Assembly (NCBI GenBank): GCA_900316305.1
Contig: ONCM01000006.1
Location: forward strand, 1-64,000
Direction: 5' to 3'
DNA from: an uncultured Bacteroidales bacterium
Lineage (GTDB): Bacteria; Bacteroidota; Bacteroidia; Bacteroidales; WCHB1-69
DNA length: 64,000 nt
Numbering within the stretch: position 1 is the stretch's first letter; each line of letters starts with the position of its first letter. The notes below the pieces were generated by a model. It saw only the letters and a program-made list of their open reading frames with translations, was not told the origin of the DNA and ran no database searches. Shown here in pieces: positions 26,860-37,781 of the stretch. The position numbers and the translations under genes were made by a program.

Positions 26860-27342
26860 ATGACAACGGGTTACGGATATTGGGAAGTCTCCATTGAGAA
26901 GAGCGGCCGGCTGAAACTGCCGACGGCTTTGCTGCGTTCGTTGTCAGAGGATGAGCGGCAGACCTTCTATGTCACGCACGGTTTCGGCGACTACATCTCG
27001 CTCTGGTCGGAAAAGGCATATCAGAAGCAAATGGACTACATGAACTCGCTGGACCGCAACCTGACCCGCGTGAAGCTGTACCGCAACGCCTTCCTGCGCA
27101 ACACCGCCATGGTGGAGTGCGACGCCCAGCACCGAATCGTCATCCCCAAACCGCTGATGGAGATGTACGCCATTGACAAGGAGCTGGTGATGGTGTTGGA
27201 CAACGGGCAGATTGAGATGTGGAACAGCCGCAAATATCACGAGAAGTTCGACATGACGCCTGAGGCTCTCGAGAAACTCAACGAAGAGATGCACCTCGGC
27301 CACTTTCTAGCGGAAAAGGAGGGCGCCGATGGAATATCATAA
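26860..27342 (+). CDS. mraZ: MraZ, dcw cluster regulator
   Basis: 160 residues with two AbrB/SpoVT-type half-domains, as in all MraZ proteins (first half YWEVSIEKSGRLKLPTALL, second half VECDAQHRIVIPKPL). It is the first gene of the division and cell wall cluster and overlaps rsmH by 14 bases. MraZ acts as a DNA-binding repressor of the cluster in other bacteria. The C-terminal 25 residues are charged and variable. Confidence 0.93.
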   Translation: MTTGYGYWEVSIEKSGRLKLPTALLRSLSEDERQTFYVTHGFGDYISLWSEKAYQKQMDYMNSLDRNLTRVKLYRNAFLRNTAMVECDAQHRIVIPKPLMEMYAIDKELVMVLDNGQIEMWNSRKYHEKFDMTPEALEKLNEEMHLGHFLAEKEGADGIS

Positions 27343-28252
27343 CCCCGTACTCCTTCAAACATCCATAGATTTTCTGGTCAACGATCCCGACGGGATTTAC
27401 GTGGACGTCACCTACGGCGGCGGCGGGCACTCCCGCGCCATCATGGAGCGCCTGCAAAACGGCCGTCTCATCGCTTTCGACCAGGATTCGGACGCACAAG
27501 CCCAGCTGATTGACGACGAACGCTTCACATTCGTCGCCTCCAACTTCAAGAACCTCAGCCGTTTCCTGCAATACCACAAAGCCTATCCCGTGGATGGCAT
27601 CCTGGCAGATCTTGGCGTTTCCTCGCACCAATTCGACACCCCGGAGCGGGGATTTTCCTACCGCGAAGACGGCGTTCTGGACATGCGCATGAACACGCAG
27701 TCCGGAAATTCTGCCCAGGACCTCGTCAACCAATACGACGAAAAGGCGTTGAGCGAAATGTTCTACCGTTACGGCGAACTCAACGAAGGTCGTGCCCTAG
27801 CGAGACGCATCCTCAAAGCCCGCGAGTCGCAGCCCATCACGACCACCCAGCAGCTCGTGGAGGCGGTGAAACCCGCCCTACCCCGAGGCAAGGAGAACAA
27901 GACCCTCTCCAGAATCTTCCAAGCCATCCGCATCGAAGTGAATCAGGAGATGTCCGTGCTCGAAGCCTTCCTCACCCAGTCCCTCGATGCCCTCAAAGAG
28001 GGCGGCCGGCTGGTCGTCATCTCCTACCACTCCCTCGAAGACCGCATGGTGAAGAACTTCATGCGCTCCGGAAACCTGAGCGGCGTGGTGGAGAAAGACT
28101 TCTTCGGAAACCCGCAAACCCCATTCAGGCTCGTCACTCGCAAGGCCGTCCAGCCCGACGAGGAAGAAATCAACCAAAACCCCCGCGCCCGCAGTGCCAA
28201 ACTGCGTGTCGCCGAAAAAACCACCCCTGTAAGACATGGAAACGACCAATAA
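27329..28252 (+). CDS. rsmH: 16S rRNA (cytosine1402-N4)-methyltransferase
   Basis: 307 residues, the usual length. SAM-binding motif VDVTYGGGGHSRAIM, then the family signatures DGILADLGVSSHQFD and RGFSYREDGVLDMRM, with the C-terminal SYHSLEDRMVKNFM. It methylates C1402 of 16S rRNA at the ribosomal P site. It overlaps mraZ by 14 bases upstream and the ftsL-like gene by 17 downstream, so the three are translated as one coupled unit. Confidence 0.96.
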   Translation: MEYHNPVLLQTSIDFLVNDPDGIYVDVTYGGGGHSRAIMERLQNGRLIAFDQDSDAQAQLIDDERFTFVASNFKNLSRFLQYHKAYPVDGILADLGVSSHQFDTPERGFSYREDGVLDMRMNTQSGNSAQDLVNQYDEKALSEMFYRYGELNEGRALARRILKARESQPITTTQQLVEAVKPALPRGKENKTLSRIFQAIRIEVNQEMSVLEAFLTQSLDALKEGGRLVVISYHSLEDRMVKNFMRSGNLSGVVEKDFFGNPQTPFRLVTRKAVQPDEEEINQNPRARSAKLRVAEKTTPVRHGNDQ

Positions 28253-28652
28253 ACCCCAACGGAACGACAAGCCGGAAAAGTCCGGATTCGGCAGGTTCTT
28301 CGCCAACATCTTCGGCGGGGAAATCCTGGTGAAGAAACAGATGCGCCCTTGGTACTTCTATTTCTTCTTCCTGCTCATTCTGGTCACCGTGCTGGTAATC
28401 AGCGAGCAACGCATCCACGTCAAGCAGAAGAAGATCACCGAACTGGAGAACGAGTACAAACTCGAAATCAGCCGTCTAAAGGCCAACAACCAGTTCATCC
28501 CCTACGAAAAGAACAAAATCCTCATCCAGAAGATGCAGGAAAAAGGATATATCACAGACGAAAAACAGTGTTTCACGGTGAAGGCGACGCCCAAACCGGT
28601 GGAGAAACGCCGTTGGTTTAAGAGAAAGGAGCGCAAAGATGAAAACAAATAA
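28236..28652 (+). CDS. FtsL-like divisome protein
   Basis: 138 residues with one membrane segment (about residues 39-57, YFYFFFLLILVTVLVISEQ), followed by a periplasmic coiled coil (VKQKKITELENEYKLEISRL) and a basic C-terminal tail. Size, topology and position between rsmH and the transpeptidase gene match FtsL; sequence identity in this family is always low. It overlaps both neighbours (17 and 14 bases). FtsL forms a complex with FtsB and FtsQ that activates FtsWI. Confidence 0.78.
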   Translation: METTNKPQRNDKPEKSGFGRFFANIFGGEILVKKQMRPWYFYFFFLLILVTVLVISEQRIHVKQKKITELENEYKLEISRLKANNQFIPYEKNKILIQKMQEKGYITDEKQCFTVKATPKPVEKRRWFKRKERKDENK

Positions 28653-30903
28653 CAAGCAAGAAGCCTCTCCCTCCACCCTGCGGCGCATGTCCATCGTGTA
28701 CCTGTTGCTGGTCTTGGTCGGCATCGCCTGCTTCGTCAAGATCCTCTACCTCTCCATTGTGGAACGCGGACTCGCCTCCGGTGATCCGGACAAATGTCTT
28801 GACACCACCGACTCCACCTTCAAACTGAGACCGACCGACACTATCGCGTTTTGCTATATCAAAGAGAACTCCCTAAAACCAGTGCGTGGTGAGATTTACG
28901 ACGACCACGGTCGCGTGCTGGTGGCCAATTTCACCGTCTTCGAAGTCGCCTTCGACGGAAAACGGTTTGCCAAAACCTATGCCGACACTCTGAAAAAGAA
29001 CCCCTTAGCCTTTGACAACATCTTCAAGCAACTGTCCGAGGACTTCTACAAACAATTCAAGGATCGCTTCCCTCAATTCAGTACCGACTATTACTACAAC
29101 TTCTTCACCACTAAGATCAAAAATAAAACCTACGGCACGCTTTTCCCCGTGAAAGTGTGGGACGAACGGATGTGGGTGACTGGAGCGGACACCGCCTTCA
29201 TCAAGAACAGACCTTATCTGTATAAAAATGTGCAGGATGAAAAGACCGGCAAGACCGTGCGCAAGCGGATCATCCACACCTACTTCAACTTCGTGCCTAC
29301 GAGTGTGCGCATCAACCCTTACGGGGAAATGGCGAAACGGACGCTCGGAGTGGAAACCCCCGACCGTCAATTCGGTTTGGAGCACACGATGAACGATATC
29401 TTAGCAGGGTTGCAAGGCAGTAAAAAATACCTTGAGCTCAACCACGCCATGGTGCCTCTCAGAGACCGACTTGATCCAGAAGACGGTTACAACATCCACA
29501 CTACCATCAACTTAGAGATCCAGCATTCGGTACACAACGAGCTGTCGCGAAAGCTTTCCGAGCTGAACGCCGAATGGGGCTGCGCTATCGTGATGGAGAC
29601 CAAAACGGGCGAAATCAAGGCCATCTCCAACCTGCGCCGCGCAGCCGCTGACGCCTCCTACTACACGGAGAGCATGGAATACGCCCTCAACGCCAAGGTG
29701 GAGCCCGGTTCCACGTTCAAACTGGCTTCCCTGCTCGCCTATCTGGAGAAAACGCCCAACGACACCGTGGGCAGATATCCCATCTACAACTACACGTTCG
29801 ACTTCCCCACCAAATCGGGGCAGGTTAAACACTACCATAAAGTGGACTACAACTATACTAGCATTGAAGTTCCTGCCGTGGAAGTCTTCCAACGCTCCTC
29901 CAACGTGGGTATGGCCAAAATGATCTTCGACACTTACGGCAAACGGGGATTCCCAGCCTACTTCAGCCAGCTGAAAAAGTTCGGTCTGCTGGACACCATC
30001 CACAGCCAGCTGGGCAACATCCCGCCCGCCACAATCCGGGACGGCAGCAACGATTTCAACACCTACTACGCCACCTGCTTCGGGGCCGGCTTCAACATCC
30101 CCATCATCCGCACCTTAGTATATTACAATGCGGTCGCCAACGACGGCAAGATGATGTCCCCGCTGTTCGTCCGTTATGTAACCGACACCTACGATACTAT
30201 CCAACGTTTTGAACCGCAGGTGCTTATTGAGAAAATCGCCTCCGACACCACCATCATGAAGGCCAAGAAGTATCTGGAGCAGGTTGTGTGGGGCGAACAC
30301 GGCACGGCTCGCCGATTCCGCGACGAGAACTGCATGTTCGCGGGCAAAACGGGCACCCGTGACATCTGGGACGAGAGTGTCGGTGCCTACCGTAAGGACA
30401 TCAACGCAGTCTCCTTCTGCGGCTACTTCCCGATGGACAAGCCGCAATATACCGTCATCGTCTATATCTACGGCGTGCCGCAACATAGTACGGTGGCCGC
30501 CGACGCCTTCGCGAAAATCGCCCGCAGCATCATGAACAGCGCCAACTACAGCGCCACCCGTCGTGCCGACGAGATGCCCTTCACCCCGATCAACCGCACC
30601 GGTCCCATCCGCAAGCAATACTTCAACAAGCTGCTGCACGGGCTCGGCTACGATACGGTAACTTACGAAACCGCCGACAATTACCTCCGGGTAGATGCTG
30701 CCGACACCAACCGCCACGTCACGGCAAAAGCCCTGCCTGCCGCCACCTACCAGAAGATGCCTGACGTACGCGGGATGCTCGCCTCCGACGCCGTCACCGA
30801 ACTCATCCGCGCCGGCTACCGCGTCCGCATCACCGGCAAAGGCCGCGTCAAATCGCAGGTGATGGATAATTCGTCGGGAATCGTGAAATTATATCTGGAA
30901 TGA
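28639..30903 (+). CDS. ftsI: Division-specific penicillin-binding protein (FtsI/PBP3 class) with PASTA domain
   Basis: 754 residues. One N-terminal membrane anchor (YLLLVLVGIACFVKILYL) is followed by the dimerisation domain and the transpeptidase domain. Catalytic motifs: SxxK in VEPGSTFKLAS near residue 358, SSN in QRSSNVGMAKM, and KTGT in FAGKTGTRD near residue 569. The C-terminal 45 residues (MPDVRGMLASDAVTELIRAG) form one PASTA domain. It cross-links septal peptidoglycan together with FtsW. The downstream gap holds a palindrome and two heptamer arrays. Confidence 0.94.
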   Translation: MKTNNKQEASPSTLRRMSIVYLLLVLVGIACFVKILYLSIVERGLASGDPDKCLDTTDSTFKLRPTDTIAFCYIKENSLKPVRGEIYDDHGRVLVANFTVFEVAFDGKRFAKTYADTLKKNPLAFDNIFKQLSEDFYKQFKDRFPQFSTDYYYNFFTTKIKNKTYGTLFPVKVWDERMWVTGADTAFIKNRPYLYKNVQDEKTGKTVRKRIIHTYFNFVPTSVRINPYGEMAKRTLGVETPDRQFGLEHTMNDILAGLQGSKKYLELNHAMVPLRDRLDPEDGYNIHTTINLEIQHSVHNELSRKLSELNAEWGCAIVMETKTGEIKAISNLRRAAADASYYTESMEYALNAKVEPGSTFKLASLLAYLEKTPNDTVGRYPIYNYTFDFPTKSGQVKHYHKVDYNYTSIEVPAVEVFQRSSNVGMAKMIFDTYGKRGFPAYFSQLKKFGLLDTIHSQLGNIPPATIRDGSNDFNTYYATCFGAGFNIPIIRTLVYYNAVANDGKMMSPLFVRYVTDTYDTIQRFEPQVLIEKIASDTTIMKAKKYLEQVVWGEHGTARRFRDENCMFAGKTGTRDIWDESVGAYRKDINAVSFCGYFPMDKPQYTVIVYIYGVPQHSTVAADAFAKIARSIMNSANYSATRRADEMPFTPINRTGPIRKQYFNKLLHGLGYDTVTYETADNYLRVDAADTNRHVTAKALPAATYQKMPDVRGMLASDAVTELIRAGYRVRITGKGRVKSQVMDNSSGIVKLYLE

Positions 30904-30912
30904 CAACACCCA

Positions 30913-30931
30913 GGGCGTATGCAATACGCCC
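30913..30931. repeat. Palindrome GGGCGTAT / ATACGCCC
   Basis: 8-base perfect arms around a 3-base loop, ten bases after the ftsI stop. It resembles the GTAGGGGCG-type palindromes elsewhere in the window and may also serve as a weak terminator. Confidence 0.65.
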
Positions 30932-30943
30932 CCACAAAACCCC

Positions 30944-30999
30944 TAAACCATAAACCATAAACCATAAACTATAAACCATAAACTATAAACTATAAACCT
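30944..30999. repeat. Heptamer tandem repeat, TAAACYA family
   Basis: Eight uninterrupted 7-base units alternating TAAACCA and TAAACTA, between ftsI and murE. Confidence 0.9.
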
Positions 31000-31000
31000 C

Positions 31001-31028
31001 AATAACCAATAACCTATAACCAATAACC
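31001..31028. repeat. Heptamer tandem repeat, AATAACC family
   Basis: Units AATAACC, AATAACC, TATAACC, AATAACC, one base after the preceding array and 15 bases before murE. It is the reverse-complement family of the array at 15365-15392. Confidence 0.85.
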
Positions 31029-31042
31029 TTTACAAAAAGACA

Positions 31043-32515
31043 ATGAAACCATTAAACATACTGCTGAAAGCGTTGCGCTCGTATGAGCTGACGGGTTCGC
31101 CGGAACTGGAGATTTCGGAGATCCTGTTCGACTCGCGTGCCGTGGTCGCGAAGCCTGAAGGAGAATCACAACTCTATGTGGCACAGCGCGGTACGCAGAC
31201 AGACGGACACAAATACATTCCGGCTGCCATCGCTCAAGGCTGTCGTGTGGTTGTGTGCGAGGAGCTTCCCGAAAGTATTGACGAGAAGGTCTGCTATATC
31301 AAAGTAGCAGACAGTTCCGTGGCACTGGGACAGCTCGCCGACGCCTTCTACGACCATCCGAGTCGCAAACTGAAACTGGTAGGCATCACCGGCACCAACG
31401 GCAAGACCACCACCGTGACCTTACTGCACCGACTTTTCATGTCCGCAGACTACCCCACCGGACTGATTTCTACGATTGTCAACAAGATCGGTGACGAGGA
31501 GATTCCGACGAACCACACCACCCCCGATGCGGTGGAGCTCAACCGTCTGTTGGCCGAGATGGTCGGCAGAGGCTGCCAATACTGTTTCATGGAGGTGAGT
31601 TCCCACGCCCTCTGTCAACACCGCGTGACCGGCCTCAAGTTCGCCGGTGCCCTCTTCAGCAACATCACCCACGACCACCTCGACTTCCACAAGACGTTCG
31701 CCAACTATATTGCCGCGAAAAAATCCTTCTTCGACAAACTGCCCAAGAGTGCCTTCGCGCTGACCAACATCGACGACAAGAACGGTCGGGTGATGGTCCA
31801 GAACACGAAAGCCTCCGTGCACACCTACAGTCTGCGCACCGCCGCCGATATCAAAGGCGTCATCATGGAAAACGCCTTCACCGGGCTGCACATGCGCATC
31901 AACAACCGGGAGGTCTATTTCAAACTCTGCGGACGATTCAACGCCTATAACTTGCTGGCTATCTACGGCGCCGCAACGCTGCTGGGCATGGACGAAGAGG
32001 AAGTGCTGACCAGAATGAGTATGTTGGACAGTGCAGCCGGTCGTTTCCAGATGATGCAGAGTGCGGAAGGCGCCACCGCCATCGTCGATTACGCGCACAC
32101 CCCCGACGCGCTCGAAAACGTCCTCAAGACCATCCGCGACATCGTGGGCAAAGAGGCCGACGTCATCACGGTAGTGGGTTGCGGTGGCGACCGCGACGCG
32201 CTGAAACGTCCCGAGATGGCGGAAATTGCCTGCAAATACAGCTCGAAGGTCATCCTGACCTCCGACAACCCGCGTACTGAAAACCCCATGGACATCCTCA
32301 ACGACATGCAGAAAGGCGTTCCGGCGAACAAGGCCAAACAGGTGTTGGTCATCGAAAACCGCCGCGACGCCATCAAGACCGCCTGCATGATGCTGCAACC
32401 GAAAAGCGTGCTACTAGTGGCCGGCAAGGGACATGAGACCTACCAGGAAATCAACCACGTGAAGCACCATTTCGATGATACGGAAGAACTCAAAAACAAT
32501 CTCAACATTCAATAA
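31043..32515 (+). CDS. murE: UDP-MurNAc-tripeptide synthetase (meso-diaminopimelate type)
   Basis: 490 residues with the three Mur ligase domains. ATP-binding motif [15 protein letters not shown] near residue 115, central-domain motif [16 protein letters not shown], and the C-terminal DNPR motif ([15 protein letters not shown]), which marks enzymes adding meso-diaminopimelate. It acts in cytoplasmic peptidoglycan precursor synthesis. It is preceded by two heptamer arrays rather than the tight overlap seen earlier in the cluster. Confidence 0.96.
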   Translation: MKPLNILLKALRSYELTGSPELEISEILFDSRAVVAKPEGESQLYVAQRGTQTDGHKYIPAAIAQGCRVVVCEELPESIDEKVCYIKVADSSVALGQLADAFYDHPSRKLKLVGITGTNGKTTTVTLLHRLFMSADYPTGLISTIVNKIGDEEIPTNHTTPDAVELNRLLAEMVGRGCQYCFMEVSSHALCQHRVTGLKFAGALFSNITHDHLDFHKTFANYIAAKKSFFDKLPKSAFALTNIDDKNGRVMVQNTKASVHTYSLRTAADIKGVIMENAFTGLHMRINNREVYFKLCGRFNAYNLLAIYGAATLLGMDEEEVLTRMSMLDSAAGRFQMMQSAEGATAIVDYAHTPDALENVLKTIRDIVGKEADVITVVGCGGDRDALKRPEMAEIACKYSSKVILTSDNPRTENPMDILNDMQKGVPANKAKQVLVIENRRDAIKTACMMLQPKSVLLVAGKGHETYQEINHVKHHFDDTEELKNNLNIQ

Positions 32516-32526
32516 AACAACGGATT

Positions 32527-33789
32527 ATGTTATACTACCTTTTTTCTTGGATGCATGAGAACAGATACCCGGGAACTGGTATCTTCCAATACATCTCATT
32601 CCGTTCCGCCGCCGCCTTCATCTTGGCGCTCATCATCTCCATCTATTTCGGCAAATATTTCATCAAATACCTGAAAAAGAAACAGATTGGGGAGAGCATC
32701 AGAGACTTGGGACTGAGTGGACAGAACGAGAAGGCCGGCACGCCGACGATGGGCGGACTCATCATCATCGCTGCCATCCTGATCCCAGTACTGTTGCTCT
32801 GCCAACTGCACAATATCTACATCATCCTGATGATTTTCACCACTGTATGGTTGGGAATGCTGGGATTTTCGGATGACTACATCAAGGTGTTCAAAAAGAA
32901 CAAAGAAGGCCTCTCCCCGCGCAAAAAACTGCTCGGCCAGATTCTGCTCGGTCTGGTGGTAGGCTCCGTGATGTATTTCCACCCGAACGCCGTCATCTGC
33001 GAGAAAAAAGTGCAACAGCAAAAGGTGACGGAAGTAAACTCCATCGAATTGTTAAAAGTTGAGAATCAGGAGAATGTGCATACTCCGAGACTTTTTGACG
33101 AACCTCACCACTCCTCCAAGACGACGATTCCGTTCTTCAAGAACCATGAGCTGGACTATTCAGTCTTAACCCGCTGGATGGGTGACGAAAGCGGCAAATG
33201 GTCGTTCCTGTTCTTCATCCCGATCATCGTGTTCATCATCGCGGCCGTCTCCAACGGCGCGAACCTCACCGACGGTCTGGACGGTCTGGCCACCGGCGTC
33301 ACCTCCTCAGTAGCAGTAGGTATTGCCCTACTGGCCTACGTGTCAGGCAACGTCATCTTCGCCAACTATTTGGACATCATGTACATACCAAACATCGGCG
33401 AATTGGTGATTTTCATTTCCGCCGTCATCGGTGCGTGCATCGGTTTCTACTGGTGGAACTGCTACCCCGCACAAGTCTTCATGGGCGACACCGGCAGCTT
33501 GACCCTCGGCGGTATCGTGGCCGTCTCCTGCATCATCATCCGCAAGGAGCTGCTCATCCCGATCCTCTGCGGCATCTACTTGGCGCAGTCCATCTCTGTC
33601 ATCATGCAAGTCTCCTATTTCAAATACACGAAGAAAAAATACGGTGAAGGCCGCCGCATTTTCCTGATGGCCCCACTTCACCACCACTTCCAGAAAAAGG
33701 GACTTCATGAATCGAAAATCGTACAACGATTCATCGTCGTCAGTATCCTACTCGCAATCCTAACCCTCGTCACTCTGAAAATACGGTAA
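32527..33789 (+). CDS. mraY: Phospho-N-acetylmuramoyl-pentapeptide transferase
   Basis: 420 residues, a polytopic membrane protein. Family motifs: GTPTMGGLI near residue 75, [29 protein letters not shown] and [10 protein letters not shown], with [11 protein letters not shown] near the C-terminus. A loop of about 60 residues after the fourth or fifth membrane segment (around residues 160-215) is typical of Bacteroidota MraY. It makes lipid I from UDP-MurNAc-pentapeptide. It follows murE by 11 bases. Confidence 0.95.
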   Translation: MLYYLFSWMHENRYPGTGIFQYISFRSAAAFILALIISIYFGKYFIKYLKKKQIGESIRDLGLSGQNEKAGTPTMGGLIIIAAILIPVLLLCQLHNIYIILMIFTTVWLGMLGFSDDYIKVFKKNKEGLSPRKKLLGQILLGLVVGSVMYFHPNAVICEKKVQQQKVTEVNSIELLKVENQENVHTPRLFDEPHHSSKTTIPFFKNHELDYSVLTRWMGDESGKWSFLFFIPIIVFIIAAVSNGANLTDGLDGLATGVTSSVAVGIALLAYVSGNVIFANYLDIMYIPNIGELVIFISAVIGACIGFYWWNCYPAQVFMGDTGSLTLGGIVAVSCIIIRKELLIPILCGIYLAQSISVIMQVSYFKYTKKKYGEGRRIFLMAPLHHHFQKKGLHESKIVQRFIVVSILLAILTLVTLKIR

Positions 33790-33791
33790 TC

Positions 33792-33833
33792 TTGACCATT
33801 GACTATTGACTATTGACCATTGACTATTGACCT
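33792..33833. repeat. Heptamer tandem repeat, TTGACYA family
   Basis: Six units: TTGACCA, TTGACTA, TTGACTA, TTGACCA, TTGACTA, TTGACCT, directly after the mraY stop. The array at 61412-61439 is the same family in the opposite orientation. Confidence 0.88.
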
Positions 33834-33863
33834 TCGGAATTATGCAAACTAGTCCTACTACCA

Positions 33864-33898
33864 TTAACTGCTAACTGCTAACTACTAACTGCTAACTT
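33864..33898. repeat. Heptamer tandem repeat, CTAACTR family
   Basis: Units TTAACTG, CTAACTG, CTAACTA, CTAACTG, CTAACTT, before the MurD-remnant gene. Same family as 12690-12717. Confidence 0.85.
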
Positions 33899-33927
33899 TT
33901 TATAAAACCTTTAACCAAAAAACCATT

Positions 33928-34485
33928 ATGCCTACAAAAAAGACCAACAGTTTCCGCTTGTTCGAACAAGCCAAAGAGACCTCCAATCCACGGGTGGGAA
34001 CCCTGTCGGAGCAGCTCATCAGATTACGTCAGAAAAACATCGCCGAGTCCCTCTCCGACTTTGAGGGCAGCGCGCATAAATTGGAGCACGTCAAGAGCTT
34101 CGCCGGGGTCGATTTCATCGACGATGCCCGCTCCACCACGTCCAACGCGGTGTGGTATTCCTTGCAATCCATGACCAAACCCACGGTCTGGATCACCAAC
34201 ATCGACTCCCCTGAGTTGGTTACGGACGACATTCTCTCCGAAATCCGCCAGAAGGTCAAAGAGGTGGTGCTGCAAGGCGTATATAACATCGATGTATATC
34301 AAAAAATCGCCGAGATGGGCGTTCCGGTCATGATGACCATGAGCATGGACGATGCTGTGAACCACGCCTTCTACGCCTGTCAGAAGGGGGATGTGGTGCT
34401 CTACACGCCCGGCGTGCACGGCAACAGCCAGATCACCTATCGCGAACGCGGCGAACGTTTCAAAGCCTCTGTCGCTCAACTTTAA
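33928..34485 (+). CDS. MurD C-terminal-domain-only protein (degenerate Mur ligase)
   Basis: 185 residues at the place where murD stands in Bacteroidota dcw clusters. It aligns by eye only with the MurD C-terminal third: HKLEHVKSFAGVDFIDDA corresponds to the HRLE..GV.FINDS region, followed by WYSLQSMTKPTVWI and the terminal RGERFKASVAQL. The ATP-binding and central domains are absent. Key motifs are changed: DSKATN reads DARSTT, the GG.DKG turn is missing, and the SPACASFD loop reads TPGVHGNSQ. It therefore cannot be a MurD ligase. It is an intact, in-frame gene 12 bases before ftsW, so it may have a new role. A true murD is not in the window. Confidence 0.78.
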   Translation: MPTKKTNSFRLFEQAKETSNPRVGTLSEQLIRLRQKNIAESLSDFEGSAHKLEHVKSFAGVDFIDDARSTTSNAVWYSLQSMTKPTVWITNIDSPELVTDDILSEIRQKVKEVVLQGVYNIDVYQKIAEMGVPVMMTMSMDDAVNHAFYACQKGDVVLYTPGVHGNSQITYRERGERFKASVAQL

Positions 34486-34497
34486 AAAACAACGGAT

Positions 34498-35655
34498 ATG
34501 GACACCGACATCACCGCCCCGAAACTCTCCTTTTTCGCGAGACTGGGACAGAAAACCGACCGGATCATCTTGATTCTGGTGATTTTCCTCACCGCCGTCT
34601 CCATTGTCATGGTCTATAGCATGCGTGGCAATGTGGTGCTGCAGCATCTGAAACACCTGCTGTTCGGCTATGCCGGCATGTTCGTACTATACAAAGTGGA
34701 CTACCGAAAACTAGGCGTACTCGCCCCGTTTTTCCTCTTCTTCGCCGCCGCCCTGCTTGTGCTCACCATGCTGTCACAGGCCGTCCGCGGTGTCACCATC
34801 TTTGGTCGGGACGTGCAGACGTTCTATTTCATCGGCTTCCTTATTATCTTCTACATTGCCAATTACATCGCACGGCAGTACCATAACCACGGGGAATTGA
34901 CCGAGGCGAACGTCCGCTATCTTTTCCTGCTGTTGGGCGCGTTCTGTGTCGGCATCGCCACCATGAACATGTCCACCGCCATCATCCTCTTCGGCACGGG
35001 GCTTGTGATCTTCTTTGTAGGCGGAGTCAAGCTCAAGGACCTTGGAGTGATGATCGGGATCGTGGCCTCCATCCTCATCGTGGCCGTGATTGTCGTGGCC
35101 AACCTCAGCGACGAGCGCAAGGCGAACATCGGCCGTATGGCCACCTTCATCAACCGTTGGGAATATTATATCACCAAAGAGAATGTGAACGGCTATGGCG
35201 ACCAGATGATTCTGGCGCGGGCCGCCATTGCCCGCTCTGGATTCAACCCCGCGGGCCCGGGAAAGGGCGTTATCAAGAACCGTCTGCCCGAGAAGGAAAC
35301 CGACTACGCTTTCGCCTCCCTCTTTGAGGAGACCGGCATCATCGTGGGTACACTGGTGCTGATGTCCTATCTAGTCATCTTCTACCGGGCGCGAAAAATC
35401 GCCAAAGAGGCGACAGGCACCTTCGGCAGGCTGCTGGCATTCGGCATCGGATTCTGGTTCACCTGCCAAGCCATCGTCCATATCGGCGTCAACTGCGAGC
35501 TGCTGCCCACCACCGGACAGACCCTGCCGTTCATCAGTAGCGGCGGTGCTTCTCTGTTCGTCTCCGGCTGCGCCATCGGCATGCTGCTCAATATCGGAAA
35601 GGTCTCATATTTGGAGAACCAGAAGGAGGATCCGTTGGAAATGTTAAGGCGATGA
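34498..35655 (+). CDS. ftsW: FtsW/RodA/SpoVE-family peptidoglycan polymerase
   Basis: 385 residues with about ten membrane segments. SEDS features: GRDVQTFYFIGF, the loop YQ/Q-type region NVNGYGDQMILARAAIARSGF, the conserved PEKETDYAFASLFEETG (usual PEAHTDFIFA region), and the C-terminal LPTTGQTLPFISSGGASLF. With FtsI it forms the septal peptidoglycan synthase. It is the last dcw gene here. Its stop codon lies inside an 11-base repeat array. Confidence 0.93.
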   Translation: MDTDITAPKLSFFARLGQKTDRIILILVIFLTAVSIVMVYSMRGNVVLQHLKHLLFGYAGMFVLYKVDYRKLGVLAPFFLFFAAALLVLTMLSQAVRGVTIFGRDVQTFYFIGFLIIFYIANYIARQYHNHGELTEANVRYLFLLLGAFCVGIATMNMSTAIILFGTGLVIFFVGGVKLKDLGVMIGIVASILIVAVIVVANLSDERKANIGRMATFINRWEYYITKENVNGYGDQMILARAAIARSGFNPAGPGKGVIKNRLPEKETDYAFASLFEETGIIVGTLVLMSYLVIFYRARKIAKEATGTFGRLLAFGIGFWFTCQAIVHIGVNCELLPTTGQTLPFISSGGASLFVSGCAIGMLLNIGKVSYLENQKEDPLEMLRR

Positions 35656-35694
35656 AGAAACGATGAAACAACGATGAAAAGGCGATGAAATAAC
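35651..35694. repeat. 11-base tandem repeat, GATGAAANNAC type
   Basis: Four units: GATGAAGAAAC, GATGAAACAAC, GATGAAAAGGC, GATGAAATAAC. The ftsW TGA stop (35653-35655) is within the first unit. Related on the opposite strand to the TTCATCG decamers near recQ and purL. Confidence 0.8.
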
Positions 35695-35709
35695 GGTCGA
35701 AGCACCAAT

Positions 35710-35729
35710 CCCCTTCTTTTAAGAAGGGG
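35710..35729. terminator. Hairpin CCCCTTCTT / AAGAAGGGG
   Basis: 9-base perfect arms with a 2-base loop, followed by a second GC-rich element (GCCCGCAGGGC, 35731-35741). It lies between ftsW and the ABC-F gene and probably ends the dcw transcript. There is no T-run, so it may be a repeat element instead. Confidence 0.5.
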
Positions 35730-35783
35730 TGCCCGCAGGGCGGGGTAGTTAATCCGGCCCACACCAATAATCGTTAAAACCAA

Positions 35784-37705
<1,922 letters not shown>

Positions 37706-37709
<4 letters not shown>

Positions 37710-37730
37710 AGACGTTTCCTGAAACGTCTC
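37706..37730. repeat. Palindrome GTAGAGACG type overlapping a stop codon
   Basis: GAGACGTTTC (37709-37718) pairs with GAAACGTCTC (37721-37730) across a 2-base loop. The leading GTAG includes the ABC-F stop codon (37707-37709). Confidence 0.8.
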
Positions 37731-37781
37731 AGCGGTTTACAGCCAGTGTTTCTTCGTATTTTTGTCCCATCCGCTACACCT

